Part shown: positions 9,856-21,251 of the stretch, piece by piece
Numbering within the stretch: position 1 is the stretch's first letter
Layout: each line of letters starts with the position of its first letter
Source: Variovorax ginsengisoli
GTDB taxonomy: Bacteria > Pseudomonadota > Gammaproteobacteria > Burkholderiales > Burkholderiaceae_C
Reading direction: 5' to 3'
Assembly: GCF_030811835.1 (NCBI RefSeq)
Contig: NZ_JAUSRO010000016.1
Location: 107,907-171,906 of the forward strand
Length of the DNA: 64,000 nucleotides
Translations under genes and position numbers: made by a program
The notes under the pieces: model-generated
The model's input: the letters and a program-made list of their open reading frames with translations, nothing else
Told to the model about the DNA's origin: nothing
Databases searched by the model: none

Positions 9856-10821
9856 TCAGCGGCCCGATGCCGCCAGCGTCTGCTTGCGCCAGGCGCGTGG
9901 CGATTGGCCGTAGCGGTCCTTGAAGGCGCGGCTGAAGTGCGCCGCGTCGTTGAAGCCCCAGTCAAACGCGATTTCCGACACGGAGGCCTTGGCGCGACGT
10001 GGGTCGAGCAATTCCCGCTCGCACGCTTGCAATCGGCATGACCACAGGTACTGCGCCGGCGACTGCGATTCGGTGGCGAACAGGCGATGCAGGTGGCTGG
10101 ACGACAGACCCATTTCGGCGGCCACGCCTTCAATCGTCAGCGTGGGATCGCGCTTGCGCTCGTCAATGCAGCGTTTGATGCGGGCCAGGTGGTAGGCCTG
10201 CAGCGACGAATGATCGCGGGCCGGGTCGCTCGACAGGGATTGCAGGCCACCCACCAGCACGTTCACCAGGCCGCTGACCATGGACGCGGCCGTCGCTGGT
10301 GGCAGGTCTTCGGCTTCCTCCTTCAAGGCGCGCACCATGCTGCCCATCAGGCGGCCCGCGCCGGACTGGCCTGAAATGGTGGTGGCCGTGAGCTGGTCGC
10401 AGCCCGAGACCAGCGAGCGCAGGCGGCTGCCATTGAGCTTGAGCACGATCTCTTCGAAGGCTTCGCCGAAACGCAGGGTGTAGGGGCGTGCCGTGTCGTA
10501 GATGGCGAAGTCGCCCGGCACCATGGCCGCATCGCGCCCGTCCTGCGAGACCATCCCCCGGCCCTTCGTCTGGAGGCTGACGATGATGAAGTCGTTCTCG
10601 GCGCGCGAGATCATGCGGCGCGTTCGCATCACGCGTTGCGGCTGAGAGTCCACCACCGACAGATCGAGGCCCGGCAACGCGTGATTGACGATGGAGCCGC
10701 CGAATCCGTCGCCCGGCCCCGCCTCGCATTCAAGGTCGACGTAGGTCGAACAGATGCCGTCGACCCAATAGCCCAGCCGGTCGCGCGGGGCCACAACGTC
10801 GGTCGTCAGGGTCTGGCTCAT
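9856..10821 (-). CDS. AraC-family transcriptional regulator (NitR-like)
   Basis: The 321-aa protein has an N-terminal AraC_binding_2-type sensing domain (about residues 20-200). The C-terminal double helix-turn-helix (about 220-318) includes LTIEGVAAEMGLSSSHLHRLF and VSEIAFDWGFNDAAHFSRAFK. It is divergent from the nitrilase gene, 218 bp away, an arrangement known for nitrilase regulators that respond to nitrile or lactam inducers. The start at 10821 (MSQTLTTDVV) follows a GGGAAG ribosome site. The gene converges on the MocR gene with only 10 bp between stops. Confidence 0.85.
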   Translation of the reverse strand: MSQTLTTDVVAPRDRLGYWVDGICSTYVDLECEAGPGDGFGGSIVNHALPGLDLSVVDSQPQRVMRTRRMISRAENDFIIVSLQTKGRGMVSQDGRDAAMVPGDFAIYDTARPYTLRFGEAFEEIVLKLNGSRLRSLVSGCDQLTATTISGQSGAGRLMGSMVRALKEEAEDLPPATAASMVSGLVNVLVGGLQSLSSDPARDHSSLQAYHLARIKRCIDERKRDPTLTIEGVAAEMGLSSSHLHRLFATESQSPAQYLWSCRLQACERELLDPRRAKASVSEIAFDWGFNDAAHFSRAFKDRYGQSPRAWRKQTLAASGR

Positions 10822-11039
10822 GGTGCTTCCCGGTGGTGCGTGCGTGCAGATGCTACTGCGGGCGCATGCAAAAAACATTCCGGAAAACACGCGATGCGAC
10901 GCCCGGTCAAGTTTTGCGCGACCCCTGGGCAAGAAGGCTGCGGCGGCTGGATCGACCATTCACTGGCCCGCTCAAGGGCTTGTTCGACCGCCGCTTTTTC
11001 CCGGATTTCCACATTCCCACCGTACCCAAGGAACACACC

Positions 11040-12062
11040 ATGCCCAGCAAGACGCATCCGAAGCTCACTGTTGCCGCCGTCCAGGCCGCCCCGGTTTTCA
11101 TGGACATCGACGCCACCATCGACAAGACCATCGCGCTGATGAAGCAGGCCGCCGCGCAGGGCGCCACGCTGGTTGCCTTTCCGGAGACCTGGATCCCCGG
11201 ATATCCCTGGTGGATCTGGCTCAACACGCCCGCGGCCGGCATGCGTTTTGTTCAACGCTACTTCGACAATTCCCTGAGCATCGATTCGGCAGAATTCAAA
11301 CGGCTGGCCGACGCCGCCCATGCGCTCAAGGTCTGGCTGTCCTTCGGCTTCAGCGAGCGCGACGGCGGAAGCCTCTACATCGCCCAGGCGCTGATCGACG
11401 ACCAGGGTCAGATCGTGACCACCCGCCGCAAGCTCAAGCCCACGCACGTCGAGCGCACCGTGTTCGGCGACGGCGACGGCAGCGACCTCACGGTGGCGGA
11501 TACCGCCATCGGCCAGGTCGGCATGCTCAACTGCTGGGAGCATCTGCAGCCGCTGAGCAAATACGCCCTCTACGCCCAGCACGAGCAGATCCACATCGGC
11601 GCGTGGCCCAGTTTCTCGCTGTACACCGGGGCCGCCTACGCATTGAGCGGTGAGGTCAACAACCATGTCAGCCAGGTCTACGCGGTCGAAGGCGGCTGCT
11701 TTGTGCTCGCGCCCTGTGGCGTGGTGTCCAAGGACATGCAGGACGTGCTGTGCACCGACGACATGCAGCGCCAACTGCTGCAGACCGGCGGCGGCTTTGC
11801 GCGCATCTATGGCCCGGACGGCTCGCCACTGGGCCAGAACCTTCCGGAAGGCGAGGAGGGGCTGGTGATCGCCGAGATCGACCTCAGCCTGATCTCGCTG
11901 TCCAAGTCGGTGGCCGACCCGGTGGGCCACTATGCCCGGCCCGACGTCGCACGCCTGTTGCTCAACAAGACCCCGGGTCACCGCGTGGTGTCGCACATGC
12001 CCGTCGGCGCGGTGGTCGACGATCTTGCGTCGGCAGCATCCGCATCGGCGGCCGTTGCCTGA
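11040..12062 (+). CDS. Nitrilase, arylacetonitrilase/aliphatic type
   Basis: The 340-aa carbon-nitrogen hydrolase converts nitriles to carboxylic acids and ammonia. The catalytic triad is visible: E49 in FPETWIPGYPWW, K133 in RRKLKPTHVERTVFG and C165 in LNCWEHLQPLSKYALY. The CWEHLQP signature and the length separate true nitrilases from amidases. Sequence memory places it near the arylacetonitrilases of Alcaligenes and Pseudomonas. The ATG at 11040 follows AAGGAA. The divergent AraC-type gene is the likely activator. The natural substrate is unknown. Confidence 0.92.
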   Translation: MPSKTHPKLTVAAVQAAPVFMDIDATIDKTIALMKQAAAQGATLVAFPETWIPGYPWWIWLNTPAAGMRFVQRYFDNSLSIDSAEFKRLADAAHALKVWLSFGFSERDGGSLYIAQALIDDQGQIVTTRRKLKPTHVERTVFGDGDGSDLTVADTAIGQVGMLNCWEHLQPLSKYALYAQHEQIHIGAWPSFSLYTGAAYALSGEVNNHVSQVYAVEGGCFVLAPCGVVSKDMQDVLCTDDMQRQLLQTGGGFARIYGPDGSPLGQNLPEGEEGLVIAEIDLSLISLSKSVADPVGHYARPDVARLLLNKTPGHRVVSHMPVGAVVDDLASAASASAAVA

Positions 12063-12138
12063 TTCAAGGGAGATTCACTGCCCTGCGCCCGCTGCGCCGC
12101 TCGATGGCGCACGCGCGGCGCTGGAATGGCCCAAAACC

Positions 12139-12144
12139 TATAAT
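12139..12144 (+). promoter_or_regulatory. Consensus -10 box of the alaS promoter
   Basis: A perfect TATAAT lies 67 bp before the alaS ATG, in otherwise GC-rich DNA between the nitrilase and alaS. No good -35 hexamer stands 17 bp upstream, so only the -10 is annotated. Confidence 0.5.
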
Positions 12145-12210
12145 AGAAGGTTCGGCCCCTATCGGGCATTCAGGTGCATCCAGGCACCTCGGCACCCACA
12201 AGATTCCAAG

Positions 12211-14835
<2,625 letters not shown>

Positions 14836-14846
14836 GCGTCCGAACG

Positions 14847-15647
14847 GTGCTGCGCATCGCCTTGATCGGTTGCGGTGCCATCGGCACCACTGTGCTGGAG
14901 CTGCTGCAGAACGACCCGGGCCTGCAGGTCAGCGCCATCGTCGTGACGCCGACGGGCCAGGCGGCTGCGCGCGAGGTGGCACGGCGCCTGGCGCCGCAGG
15001 CCGTGGTGGCGAGCGAAGTGCCCGCTGAAGGCATCGACCTGCTGGTCGAAGCCGCCGGGCACGCCGCCGTTGCGCATCACGTGCTGCCTGCGCTCGAGCG
15101 CGGCGTCGCCTGCATCGTGGCATCGATTGGAGCGCTCTCGGCCGAGGGCGTGGCGCAGCAGGTCGAGGCCGCGGCGGTGCGGGGCGGCACCCAGGTGCAG
15201 TTGATCTCTGGCGGCATCGGCGCCATCGACGTGCTGGCGGCCGCCCGCATCGGCGGATTGGACGCCGTGCGCTACACCGGCCGCAAGCCGCCACGCGCCT
15301 GGAAGGGCACGCCGGCCGAGCAGGCCCATGACCTGGATGCGCTGACGCAGGCAACGGTCATCTTCGAGGGCAGCGCGCGCGACGCCGCCTTGCGCTACCC
15401 CAAGAACGCCAACGTGGCGGCGATGGTGTCGCTGGCGGGCCTGGGGCTCGACGCGACGCGGGTGCAGCTCATCGCCGACCCGGCCGTGAGCGACAACATT
15501 CATGCCGTCGAAGCGTCGGGCGCCTTCGGCAACTTCGAACTGACGATGCGCAACAGGCCGCTCGCAGCCAATCCCAAGACGTCGGCGCTCACCGTGTACA
15601 GCCTGGTGCGGGCGGTGCGCAACCGCGTGGCGGCGCTGGCCATCTGA
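14847..15647 (+). CDS. nadX: L-aspartate dehydrogenase
   Basis: The 266-aa NAD(P)-dependent enzyme oxidises L-aspartate to iminoaspartate (which becomes oxaloacetate or feeds NAD synthesis), or runs in reverse to make aspartate. The Rossmann motif is IGCGAIG at the N-terminus. The DUF108-type catalytic domain contains SGGIGAIDVL and SDNIHAVEASG with the conserved His. The start is GTG at 14847, 11 bp after alaS stops, so the two genes are probably co-transcribed. No nadA or nadC is in the window, so a role in NAD synthesis is not shown. Confidence 0.88.
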   Translation: MLRIALIGCGAIGTTVLELLQNDPGLQVSAIVVTPTGQAAAREVARRLAPQAVVASEVPAEGIDLLVEAAGHAAVAHHVLPALERGVACIVASIGALSAEGVAQQVEAAAVRGGTQVQLISGGIGAIDVLAAARIGGLDAVRYTGRKPPRAWKGTPAEQAHDLDALTQATVIFEGSARDAALRYPKNANVAAMVSLAGLGLDATRVQLIADPAVSDNIHAVEASGAFGNFELTMRNRPLAANPKTSALTVYSLVRAVRNRVAALAI

Positions 15648-15705
15648 GCCGGTTCATCGCAGTATTCCCGCGTCGATTCGGCCAGCTGTCGAAACCAGAG
15701 GCTCC

Positions 15706-16728
15706 TCAGCCCTCATATCCCTTCGGATTCCCCTGCTGCCAGCGCCAGCTGTCTGCGCACATCTGTTCGATGTCGCGCTTCGCTTCCCAGCCGAGCGTGG
15801 CCTTGGCTTGGGTCACGTCGGCCCAATAGGCGGGCACGTCGCCGCTGCGTCGTGGACCGACGTCGCGCGCAATCGTCTTGCCGCTGACGCGCTCGAAGGC
15901 TCTCACCACGTCGAGCACCGAGCCGCCGATGCCGGTGCCCAGGTTCAGCGTCAACAGGCCGGGGTGGGCCATCACGTGGCGCAGCGCCGCGACGTGGCCT
16001 TCGGCCAGGTCCATCACATGCACGTAGTCCCGCACGCCCGTGCCGTCGGGGGTCGGGTAGTCGCCGCCGTGGATGGTCAGGCGCTCGCGCAGGCCCACCG
16101 CGACCTGCGACACGAAGGGCATCAGGTTGTTGGGTTTGCCGTTGGGATGCTCGCCGATCAGGCCGCTTTCGTGCGCGCCGACCGGGTTGAAGTAGCGCAG
16201 CCGCGCAATGCGCCAGGCCGGGTCGGCAAAGTGCAGGTCGGCCAGAATCTCCTCGACCATGCGCTTGGTGCGGCCGTAGGGGCTGGCTGCCGCGTAAGGC
16301 GCTTCTTCAGGAATGGGCGAGCGCTCGGGCTCGCCGTACACCGTGGCCGATGACGAGAAAATGAGGGTCTTGACCTGCGCTGCCGCCATGGCACGCGCCA
16401 GGATCACTGTGCCGCCGACGTTCACGTCGTAGTACTGGAGCGGATCGGCCACGGAGTCGCCCACCGCCTTCAGGCCGGCGAAATGAATGACGCCAGCCAC
16501 GGCGTGCTGCTCGAACACGCGCGAGAGCAGGGCGCCGTCGCGCACGTCGCCCTGCACCAGCAACGGGCGCTGACCACTGATGCGCTCGATGCGGTCGAGC
16601 ACGCGCACGTCGCTGTTGCTGAAGCTGTCGAGCACGATGGGCGTGTAGCCGGCTGCTGTCAGCGCGACACAGGTATGGCTGCCAATGAAGCCGGCGCCGC
16701 CGGTCACGAGGATGTGGGATGTCGGCAT
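15706..16728 (-). CDS. galE: UDP-glucose 4-epimerase
   Basis: The 340-aa short-chain dehydrogenase interconverts UDP-glucose and UDP-galactose. It has the N-terminal NAD motif GGAGFIG, a catalytic Ser in FSSSATVYG and the YxxxK pair in SPYGRTK. The GalE-specific MPFVSQVAVGLRERL and VRDYVHVMDLAEGH are also present. Length matches bacterial GalE (338-340). It lies just outside the polysaccharide region and could supply UDP-galactose to both clusters. Transcription is divergent from cynS. Confidence 0.95.
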   Translation of the reverse strand: MPTSHILVTGGAGFIGSHTCVALTAAGYTPIVLDSFSNSDVRVLDRIERISGQRPLLVQGDVRDGALLSRVFEQHAVAGVIHFAGLKAVGDSVADPLQYYDVNVGGTVILARAMAAAQVKTLIFSSSATVYGEPERSPIPEEAPYAAASPYGRTKRMVEEILADLHFADPAWRIARLRYFNPVGAHESGLIGEHPNGKPNNLMPFVSQVAVGLRERLTIHGGDYPTPDGTGVRDYVHVMDLAEGHVAALRHVMAHPGLLTLNLGTGIGGSVLDVVRAFERVSGKTIARDVGPRRSGDVPAYWADVTQAKATLGWEAKRDIEQMCADSWRWQQGNPKGYEG

Positions 16729-16783
16729 GGGATGGGGGTTGAGGGAGAGAAGCGGAAAAGGTCGCTATTGAATATAGCCGAGT

Positions 16784-16795
16784 GCCATGCATGGC
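16784..16795. promoter_or_regulatory. 12-bp perfect palindrome in the galE/cynS divergent gap
   Basis: GCCATGCATGGC reads the same on both strands and sits midway in the 168-bp gap between divergent galE and cynS. It could be an operator for either gene, but no known regulator consensus was recognised and a chance palindrome of this size is possible. Confidence 0.25.
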
Positions 16796-16896
16796 TTACC
16801 TTTCCTGCATGTCCGCCGCGTTGGGCTCGGCCCATGGAGAGGGCAGGCGCGCCTCTTGCAGCGCGCTGTGGCATCCACTTGGCAAGGAGCCTACGC

Positions 16897-17340
16897 ATGA
16901 ACCGCAACGACGTTACCGAAAAGATCATCACCGCGAAGGTGGCCCACGGCATTCAATGGGCCGACGTGGCCCGCAAGGTCGGCCTGTCCAAGGAATGGAC
17001 GACGGCCGGCTGCCTCGGCCAGATGACATTCGACGCCGCGCAGGCCCAGGTCATCGGCGAAATCTTCGGCCTGACGGCCGAGGAGCAGAAGTGGTTGCAA
17101 GTGGTGCCGTACAAAGGCTCGCTGCCAACGCCAGTGCCGACCGACCCGCTGATCTACCGCTGGTATGAAATCGTCAACGTGTATGGCACAACCATCAAGG
17201 AACTCATCCATGAGGAGTTCGGTGACGGCATCATGAGCGCGATCGACTTCAGCATGGACATCCAGCGCACGGCCGACCCGAAGGGCGATCGTGTGAACGT
17301 GGTGCTCTCGGGGAAGTTCCTGCCTTACAAGCAGTATTAG
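16897..17340 (+). CDS. cynS: Cyanate hydratase (cyanase)
   Basis: The 147-aa enzyme converts cyanate and bicarbonate to carbamate and CO2; carbamate then breaks down to ammonia. The N-terminal half is helical and helix-turn-helix-like. The C-terminal domain carries the catalytic set R88 and E91 in YRWYEIVNVYGTT and S114 in GDGIMSAIDF, matching R96, E99 and S122 of E. coli CynS. An AAGGAG ribosome site at 16884-16889 fixes the start. No CynR-type regulator or carbonic anhydrase gene is beside it. Confidence 0.95.
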   Translation: MNRNDVTEKIITAKVAHGIQWADVARKVGLSKEWTTAGCLGQMTFDAAQAQVIGEIFGLTAEEQKWLQVVPYKGSLPTPVPTDPLIYRWYEIVNVYGTTIKELIHEEFGDGIMSAIDFSMDIQRTADPKGDRVNVVLSGKFLPYKQY

Positions 17341-17533
17341 TCTTACCAGCCCCAACAACACAGCCGGGCGATGTGTGGCTGAACTGCGGCCCGCGTATTG
17401 CCTGGGCAGATCGCATTGCGGAACTGTGCTCAAGGTAGTGGCGCAATTGTCTCGGATCACGCCAACTTTGCACAACATTTAAGGCCCGACAAGCTGCTAG
17501 AGTCAGCGCAAACCTACAAGTCGGGAGTTATAA

Positions 17534-18364
17534 ATGAAGCGAACCGAGATCGCCGATCGGATCATGGAGAAGCTGGCGCCAGCGGTGCCCGAACTGCGCG
17601 AGCGGTGGGCCGCGTCGGCCGGTACCATTCACCACTGCGCGATCGACAACCTGCTGCCGGACGACTTGGCGCACAAGATTCGCGACGCCTACCCTTCTGG
17701 TGGGGGCATGAGGACGCTCAAGAGCCTGCGCGAGCTGAAGCATGTCGCGGCGCAGATGAACCAGTACGACCCAATCCTCGAGGAGTCGCTGTACGCGTTC
17801 CAGGATCCGCGCGTGGTGGCCGCAGTGGGCCAGATCACCGGGCTGCGCGCGCTCGAACCCGACGAGCTGCTGTACGCGGGTGGCATCTCGGTCATGTCCA
17901 AGGGCCACTTCTTGAACCCGCACGTCGACAACTCGCACGACCGGGATCGCGTGCGCTACCGGGTGCTGAACCTGCTGTACTACGTGTCCCCGGGTTGGGG
18001 CTTGGCGAACGGCGGAAATCTCGAACTGTGGCCGGACGGCCTGGATGGCAAGCAGGTCACCATCGAGAGCCGCTTCAACCGGTTGGCCATCATGATCACG
18101 AACAAGTCGTCGCTGCACTCGGTGTCGCCCGTGCTGGTCGACGATCAGCGGTGCTGCGTCTCGAACTACTACTTCTCGCAGTTTCCTGCAGAGAAGGAAG
18201 ACTACTTCCACGTCACCTCATACCGCGGCCGTCCGGAGCAGCCGCTGCGCGACCTGGTGCTGCGTGGCGACGCGGCCCTGCGCATGGGAATCCGCAAAGT
18301 ATTCCCGAAGGGCATCGTGAAAAACAAGCACTACTACGAGCGCGACACCCCGCCCGAGAATTGA
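17534..18364 (+). CDS. 2-oxoglutarate/Fe(II)-dependent oxygenase, prolyl-4-hydroxylase-like
   Basis: The 276-aa protein has the iron-binding HxD...H triad: H130 and D132 in NPHVDNSHD and H195 in KSSLHSVSPV. R206, further on in LVDDQRCCVSNYYF, is placed to bind the 2-oxoglutarate carboxylate. This fits the 2OG-FeII_Oxy family related to prolyl hydroxylases. An N-terminal helical region (about 1-35) precedes the core. GGGAG at 17523-17527 supports the ATG at 17534. It stands alone at the edge of the polysaccharide island. Hydroxylation of a protein, peptide or sugar is possible; the sequence does not say which. Confidence 0.78.
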   Translation: MKRTEIADRIMEKLAPAVPELRERWAASAGTIHHCAIDNLLPDDLAHKIRDAYPSGGGMRTLKSLRELKHVAAQMNQYDPILEESLYAFQDPRVVAAVGQITGLRALEPDELLYAGGISVMSKGHFLNPHVDNSHDRDRVRYRVLNLLYYVSPGWGLANGGNLELWPDGLDGKQVTIESRFNRLAIMITNKSSLHSVSPVLVDDQRCCVSNYYFSQFPAEKEDYFHVTSYRGRPEQPLRDLVLRGDAALRMGIRKVFPKGIVKNKHYYERDTPPEN

Positions 18365-18789
18365 TTCTCACCAGCGCACGTCGATCCTGAGTTGGACCTC
18401 GGTGTGGGCCGCGCTGCAGGGGCTGCACGGCACAGCCGACGTCGCGATCGCCCCATATCCCGACGTTCTTTCCGATGCCGTAGCTTAGGCCCACGGCTTC
18501 GGTGCTCCGATGGGATGTCGATCGCGGTGACGATCTGGGGCTGTCATGGCAGCAGCTTCGAAATCCGCACGCATGAATTCGGCTCTGTGGCATGCCTGGC
18601 CGACAGGGCGGCGCCATGCGCGCCGATAACAAACAGCCAGCCCCACGCCGAGCTCCGTGTGGCGCGCCATTGCCGGCGCGCAGGGCGCGTTCGAGGCGGT
18701 TCGTGTCCATTTCTACGTCCGCATCGCGGAGTTAGCCCTCCAGCTCCGCGCTGCGCGCGCGCGTAGGCCGGCGCCTCGAAGAAGCCCGA
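18365..18789. other. GC-rich gene-free stretch, possibly degenerate coding remnant
   Basis: No intact gene was found in these 425 bp. On the minus strand, short frames give VGLSYGIGKNVGIWG and, in another frame, EVQLRIDVRW followed by a stop. The aromatic last residue and alternating pattern recall the C-terminus of an outer-membrane beta-barrel broken by frameshifts. This is a weak reading, and simple non-coding DNA is equally possible. The stretch ends where the base composition falls sharply. Confidence 0.25.
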
Positions 18790-19079
18790 TCACACTTGAG
18801 ACACGGTGATTCGTTGCAAATACGAGACAAATTCGAAAATTAGGCGATTACCATTTGCGACCGTAACGCACTGATTTTGTGCTGAATTCTTACAAATGTA
18901 CCGAAAATACAACGATTCAGGTGGTTTGCGTTCAGCCAAAAAAGTACCGAGCGTGTATGGCAAGCGGTGACAAATCACACTTTTTATGCTTAATTGCACT
19001 TATTAAGAAACAGATTTGTAACAGTGCTATAGGTTGCCTAAGTGGTTTCGAGGCTTCTGTCAAATTTATCTTTCCTGTA

Positions 19080-19101
19080 ACTGAGGGGTTATCTCCTCAG
19101 T
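19080..19101 (+). promoter_or_regulatory. Hairpin in cluster A leader
   Basis: ACTGAGG (19080-19086) pairs with CCTCAGT (19095-19101). Inner G-T and G-C pairs can extend the stem around a TTAT loop. No T-run follows, so it is not a standard terminator. It could be an operator or a leader RNA structure. Confidence 0.4.
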
Positions 19102-19263
19102 GATTACCCATTTGCCGATCGCGCTCGTCGACGAAAATGCGAGGGACCGATATGGGTCCTCCTTGTACGCGCGGGCACGCACCTTCAAATTTTGCTTTGT
19201 CATGCGATTGATTGCTGCGTGCCGATCGTTTTGGAAAAGCAAAGATACAAGGTTTTTCAGCGA

Positions 19264-19285
19264 AGCTGTTAGTTATAACGGTAGC
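19264..19285 (+). promoter_or_regulatory. JUMPstart/ops-like element before cluster A
   Basis: AGCTGTTA (19264-19271) is followed after 7 bases by CGGTAGC (19279-19285), about 40 bp before wzz. In the enterobacterial JUMPstart element the same two blocks occur in the same order, 9 bases apart. The second is the core of the ops pause site that recruits RfaH to polysaccharide operons. The spacing differs by 2 bases, and the second block also occurs by chance inside a coding gene near 44686, so this is only a candidate. Confidence 0.35.
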
Positions 19286-19325
19286 CGACGGTTCCATAAA
19301 GCGTTTCTTTGATTATTTAATTTGC

Positions 19326-20534
19326 ATGACATTTCCAAATTCCAACGGAAGCGCAGAGCAGACCACCTCATTGAGAGGGGCTACATCCGGCGCCGGCGAG
19401 ATCAGTATTCTGGATGTCCTTCAGATTCTGATTGATAACCTTCGGGTTTTGGTGATCTTTCCGCTAATCGTCGGAATTTTGGCGCTGGCAATTAGCTTTC
19501 TCATAAAACCGATTTTTACTGCGAGCACCAAATTTCTTCCGCCACAGCAGCAGCAGGGGGCGGCGGCCGCCATGTTGCAGTCTTTGGGTTCACTGGGAGG
19601 GCTTGCTGCGGGGGCATCGGGTTTGAAAAATCCGGCTGACCAGTATATTGGATTTTTGAAAAGTGAAAGCGTTCAGGATCCTTTGATCAACCAATTTGGA
19701 TTGGTCGATCGATTCGATGTGAAATATCGTTCAGATGCACGAAGGGTGCTGGAAAGTAGGACGCGCATAAGCAACGGCAAGGATGGATTAATTGTTATCG
19801 ATTACGATGATCAAGATCCTAAAATTGCTGCTGAAATAGCCAATGCTTATGTGAAAGGCCTTGGCTCGCTTTTGAGTCGCTTGGCGGTGACTGAAGCACA
19901 GCAGCGGCGCCTTTTTTTCGAAAAGCAGCTTTTCGATGCAAAGAATAAGCTTATCAAGTCAGAACAAGCACTCAAGGCCAGTGGCGTGAGTAGTTCTGTG
20001 TTGCGTGTATCGCCGCAATCGGCGGTTGAAGGTATCGCTCGTCTGCAAGCCCAGATTACTGCCCAGGAAGTAAAAGTGGCATCTATGCGTGGATATCTCA
20101 TGCCCGCATCTCCTGATCTCAAGCAGGCGCAAAATGAATTGAACGCAATAAAAAGCCAATTAATTCGTGCGCAACAGGAGGAGCCGCAAGCTGCTAAGGA
20201 GGGGGCGGGTGACTATATCGCATTGTACCGAGACTTCAAGTACAGCGAGACATTGTTTGAATTGTTTGCTCGTCAATATGAAGCCGCTCGCGTAGATGAA
20301 AGCAAGGAAGGGGCGATTATTCAGGTTGTGGATGTCGCGCAAATTCCGGAAAAAAAATCAGGGCCAAAGCGTGAAATTATTGCATTGGCGGCAACGTTTC
20401 TATCTTTCATTTTGACTATAATTTTTGTGCTTGTTAGAAATGCTTTTAAAAGAAAGAGCGATGATTCCAGGCTGGCAGAGAAATTTTCCAAACTGAGGAT
20501 TGGACTTAAGCGTGCACTCGGATTCAAAAAATAA
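19326..20534 (+). CDS. Wzz-type polysaccharide chain-length determinant
   Basis: The 402-aa inner-membrane protein has a membrane helix near residues 37-62 and a second one near the C-terminus (IIALAATFLSFILTIIFVLV). Between them is a periplasmic domain rich in coiled coil. This is the Wzz/PCP layout that sets polymer length in Wzx/Wzy systems. It has no Walker motifs or Tyr-rich tail, so it is a PCP-1/Wzz type, not a Wzc kinase. I chose the ATG at 19326; the frame stays open upstream to 19212, without similarity. No good ribosome site is visible. First gene of cluster A, overlapping the next by 23 bp. Confidence 0.85.
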   Translation: MTFPNSNGSAEQTTSLRGATSGAGEISILDVLQILIDNLRVLVIFPLIVGILALAISFLIKPIFTASTKFLPPQQQQGAAAAMLQSLGSLGGLAAGASGLKNPADQYIGFLKSESVQDPLINQFGLVDRFDVKYRSDARRVLESRTRISNGKDGLIVIDYDDQDPKIAAEIANAYVKGLGSLLSRLAVTEAQQRRLFFEKQLFDAKNKLIKSEQALKASGVSSSVLRVSPQSAVEGIARLQAQITAQEVKVASMRGYLMPASPDLKQAQNELNAIKSQLIRAQQEEPQAAKEGAGDYIALYRDFKYSETLFELFARQYEAARVDESKEGAIIQVVDVAQIPEKKSGPKREIIALAATFLSFILTIIFVLVRNAFKRKSDDSRLAEKFSKLRIGLKRALGFKK

Positions 20535-21234
20535 TATTTTGTTTAAATTGGACGACGATGGTGCGGTCAATTCTGTGGCATCTGGCAATTTGTGGTCGGA
20601 GGCTGATAGATTGCATTTGAGTAATGGTGCTGCCAAGCGATTGATCGATATTATTGGTTCCTTGGTATTTTTCTCTTTTTTTGGATTTTTTTACGTCGCC
20701 GTATGGATTGGTGTGCTTGTTACAACCGGCGCGCCCGCAATTTATCGGCACTCCCGCATTGGAAAAGGTGGGGTGCCTTTTGATTGTTTGAAATTTCGTT
20801 CAATGGTCCCTGACTCTGACGCCGTCCTGAGTGATTTGCTTCAAAGGGATGTTGCTGCAAAAGCCGAATGGGATGAGACGTTTAAATTAAAAAAAGATCC
20901 CAGAATAACGAAATTTGGAAGATTTATCAGAAGAACGAGCCTTGATGAATTGCCGCAGTTTTGGAACGTTCTAAGAGGTGATATGAGCCTTGTTGGGCCG
21001 AGGCCGGTGGTGCAGCGGGAGCTTGATTGTTTTTATGGTGGTGCTGCGGAAATTTACGCTGCAGTGAAGCCTGGAATTACTGGGCCATGGCAAATTGGCG
21101 GTCGATCTGATTTGAGTTATGCGGATCGGGTTTTGCTCGACTGTGAATATGTAAAAAACCGGTCCACCAAGGGGGATTTGATTATTCTTTGGAGAACAAT
21201 CAAGGTTGTATTTTCTGGCAGTGGTTCGTATTAG
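20512..21234 (+). CDS. Initiating sugar-1-phosphate transferase, WbaP/polyprenyl type (cluster A)
   Basis: The roughly 240-aa enzyme attaches the first sugar phosphate to undecaprenyl phosphate. One hydrophobic hairpin (LVFFSFFGFFYVAVWIGVLV) anchors it. The catalytic core shows KFRSM, DPRITKFGRFIRRTSLDELP, NVLRGDMSLVGPRP and a final GITGPWQIGGRS. This is the bacterial sugar transferase domain without the large N-terminal part of full WbaP. The start is uncertain: GTG 20512 is used, with TTG 20500 as an in-frame alternative. GAGG at 20495-20498 lies upstream. The sugar used (Gal, Glc, GlcNAc or other) cannot be read directly. Confidence 0.88.
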   Translation: MHSDSKNNILFKLDDDGAVNSVASGNLWSEADRLHLSNGAAKRLIDIIGSLVFFSFFGFFYVAVWIGVLVTTGAPAIYRHSRIGKGGVPFDCLKFRSMVPDSDAVLSDLLQRDVAAKAEWDETFKLKKDPRITKFGRFIRRTSLDELPQFWNVLRGDMSLVGPRPVVQRELDCFYGGAAEIYAAVKPGITGPWQIGGRSDLSYADRVLLDCEYVKNRSTKGDLIILWRTIKVVFSGSGSY

Positions 21235-21251
21235 TCTGAGGGTGGGTTTTT

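Larger units (their letters stand above)
18790..19325. promoter_or_regulatory. AT-rich leader of polysaccharide cluster A
   Basis: This roughly 535-bp stretch is visibly AT-rich compared with the DNA to its left and has no convincing gene. It directly precedes wzz, so it should hold the main promoter and 5' leader of cluster A. It contains a hairpin (19080-19101) and a JUMPstart-like element (19264-19285). AT-rich DNA of this kind is often bound by H-NS-type silencers. No single promoter stands out. Confidence 0.5.

Noticed and set aside
7953..10133. A 726-codon minus-strand frame across the gabT/MocR region
   Set aside because: It crosses a divergent promoter and parts of three supported genes, with no domain of its own.
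18392..18766. A 124-codon plus-strand frame after the oxygenase gene
   Set aside because: No ribosome site, no domain, and arginine/alanine/serine-rich composition; the opposite strand holds an equally long open frame, so neither is supported.
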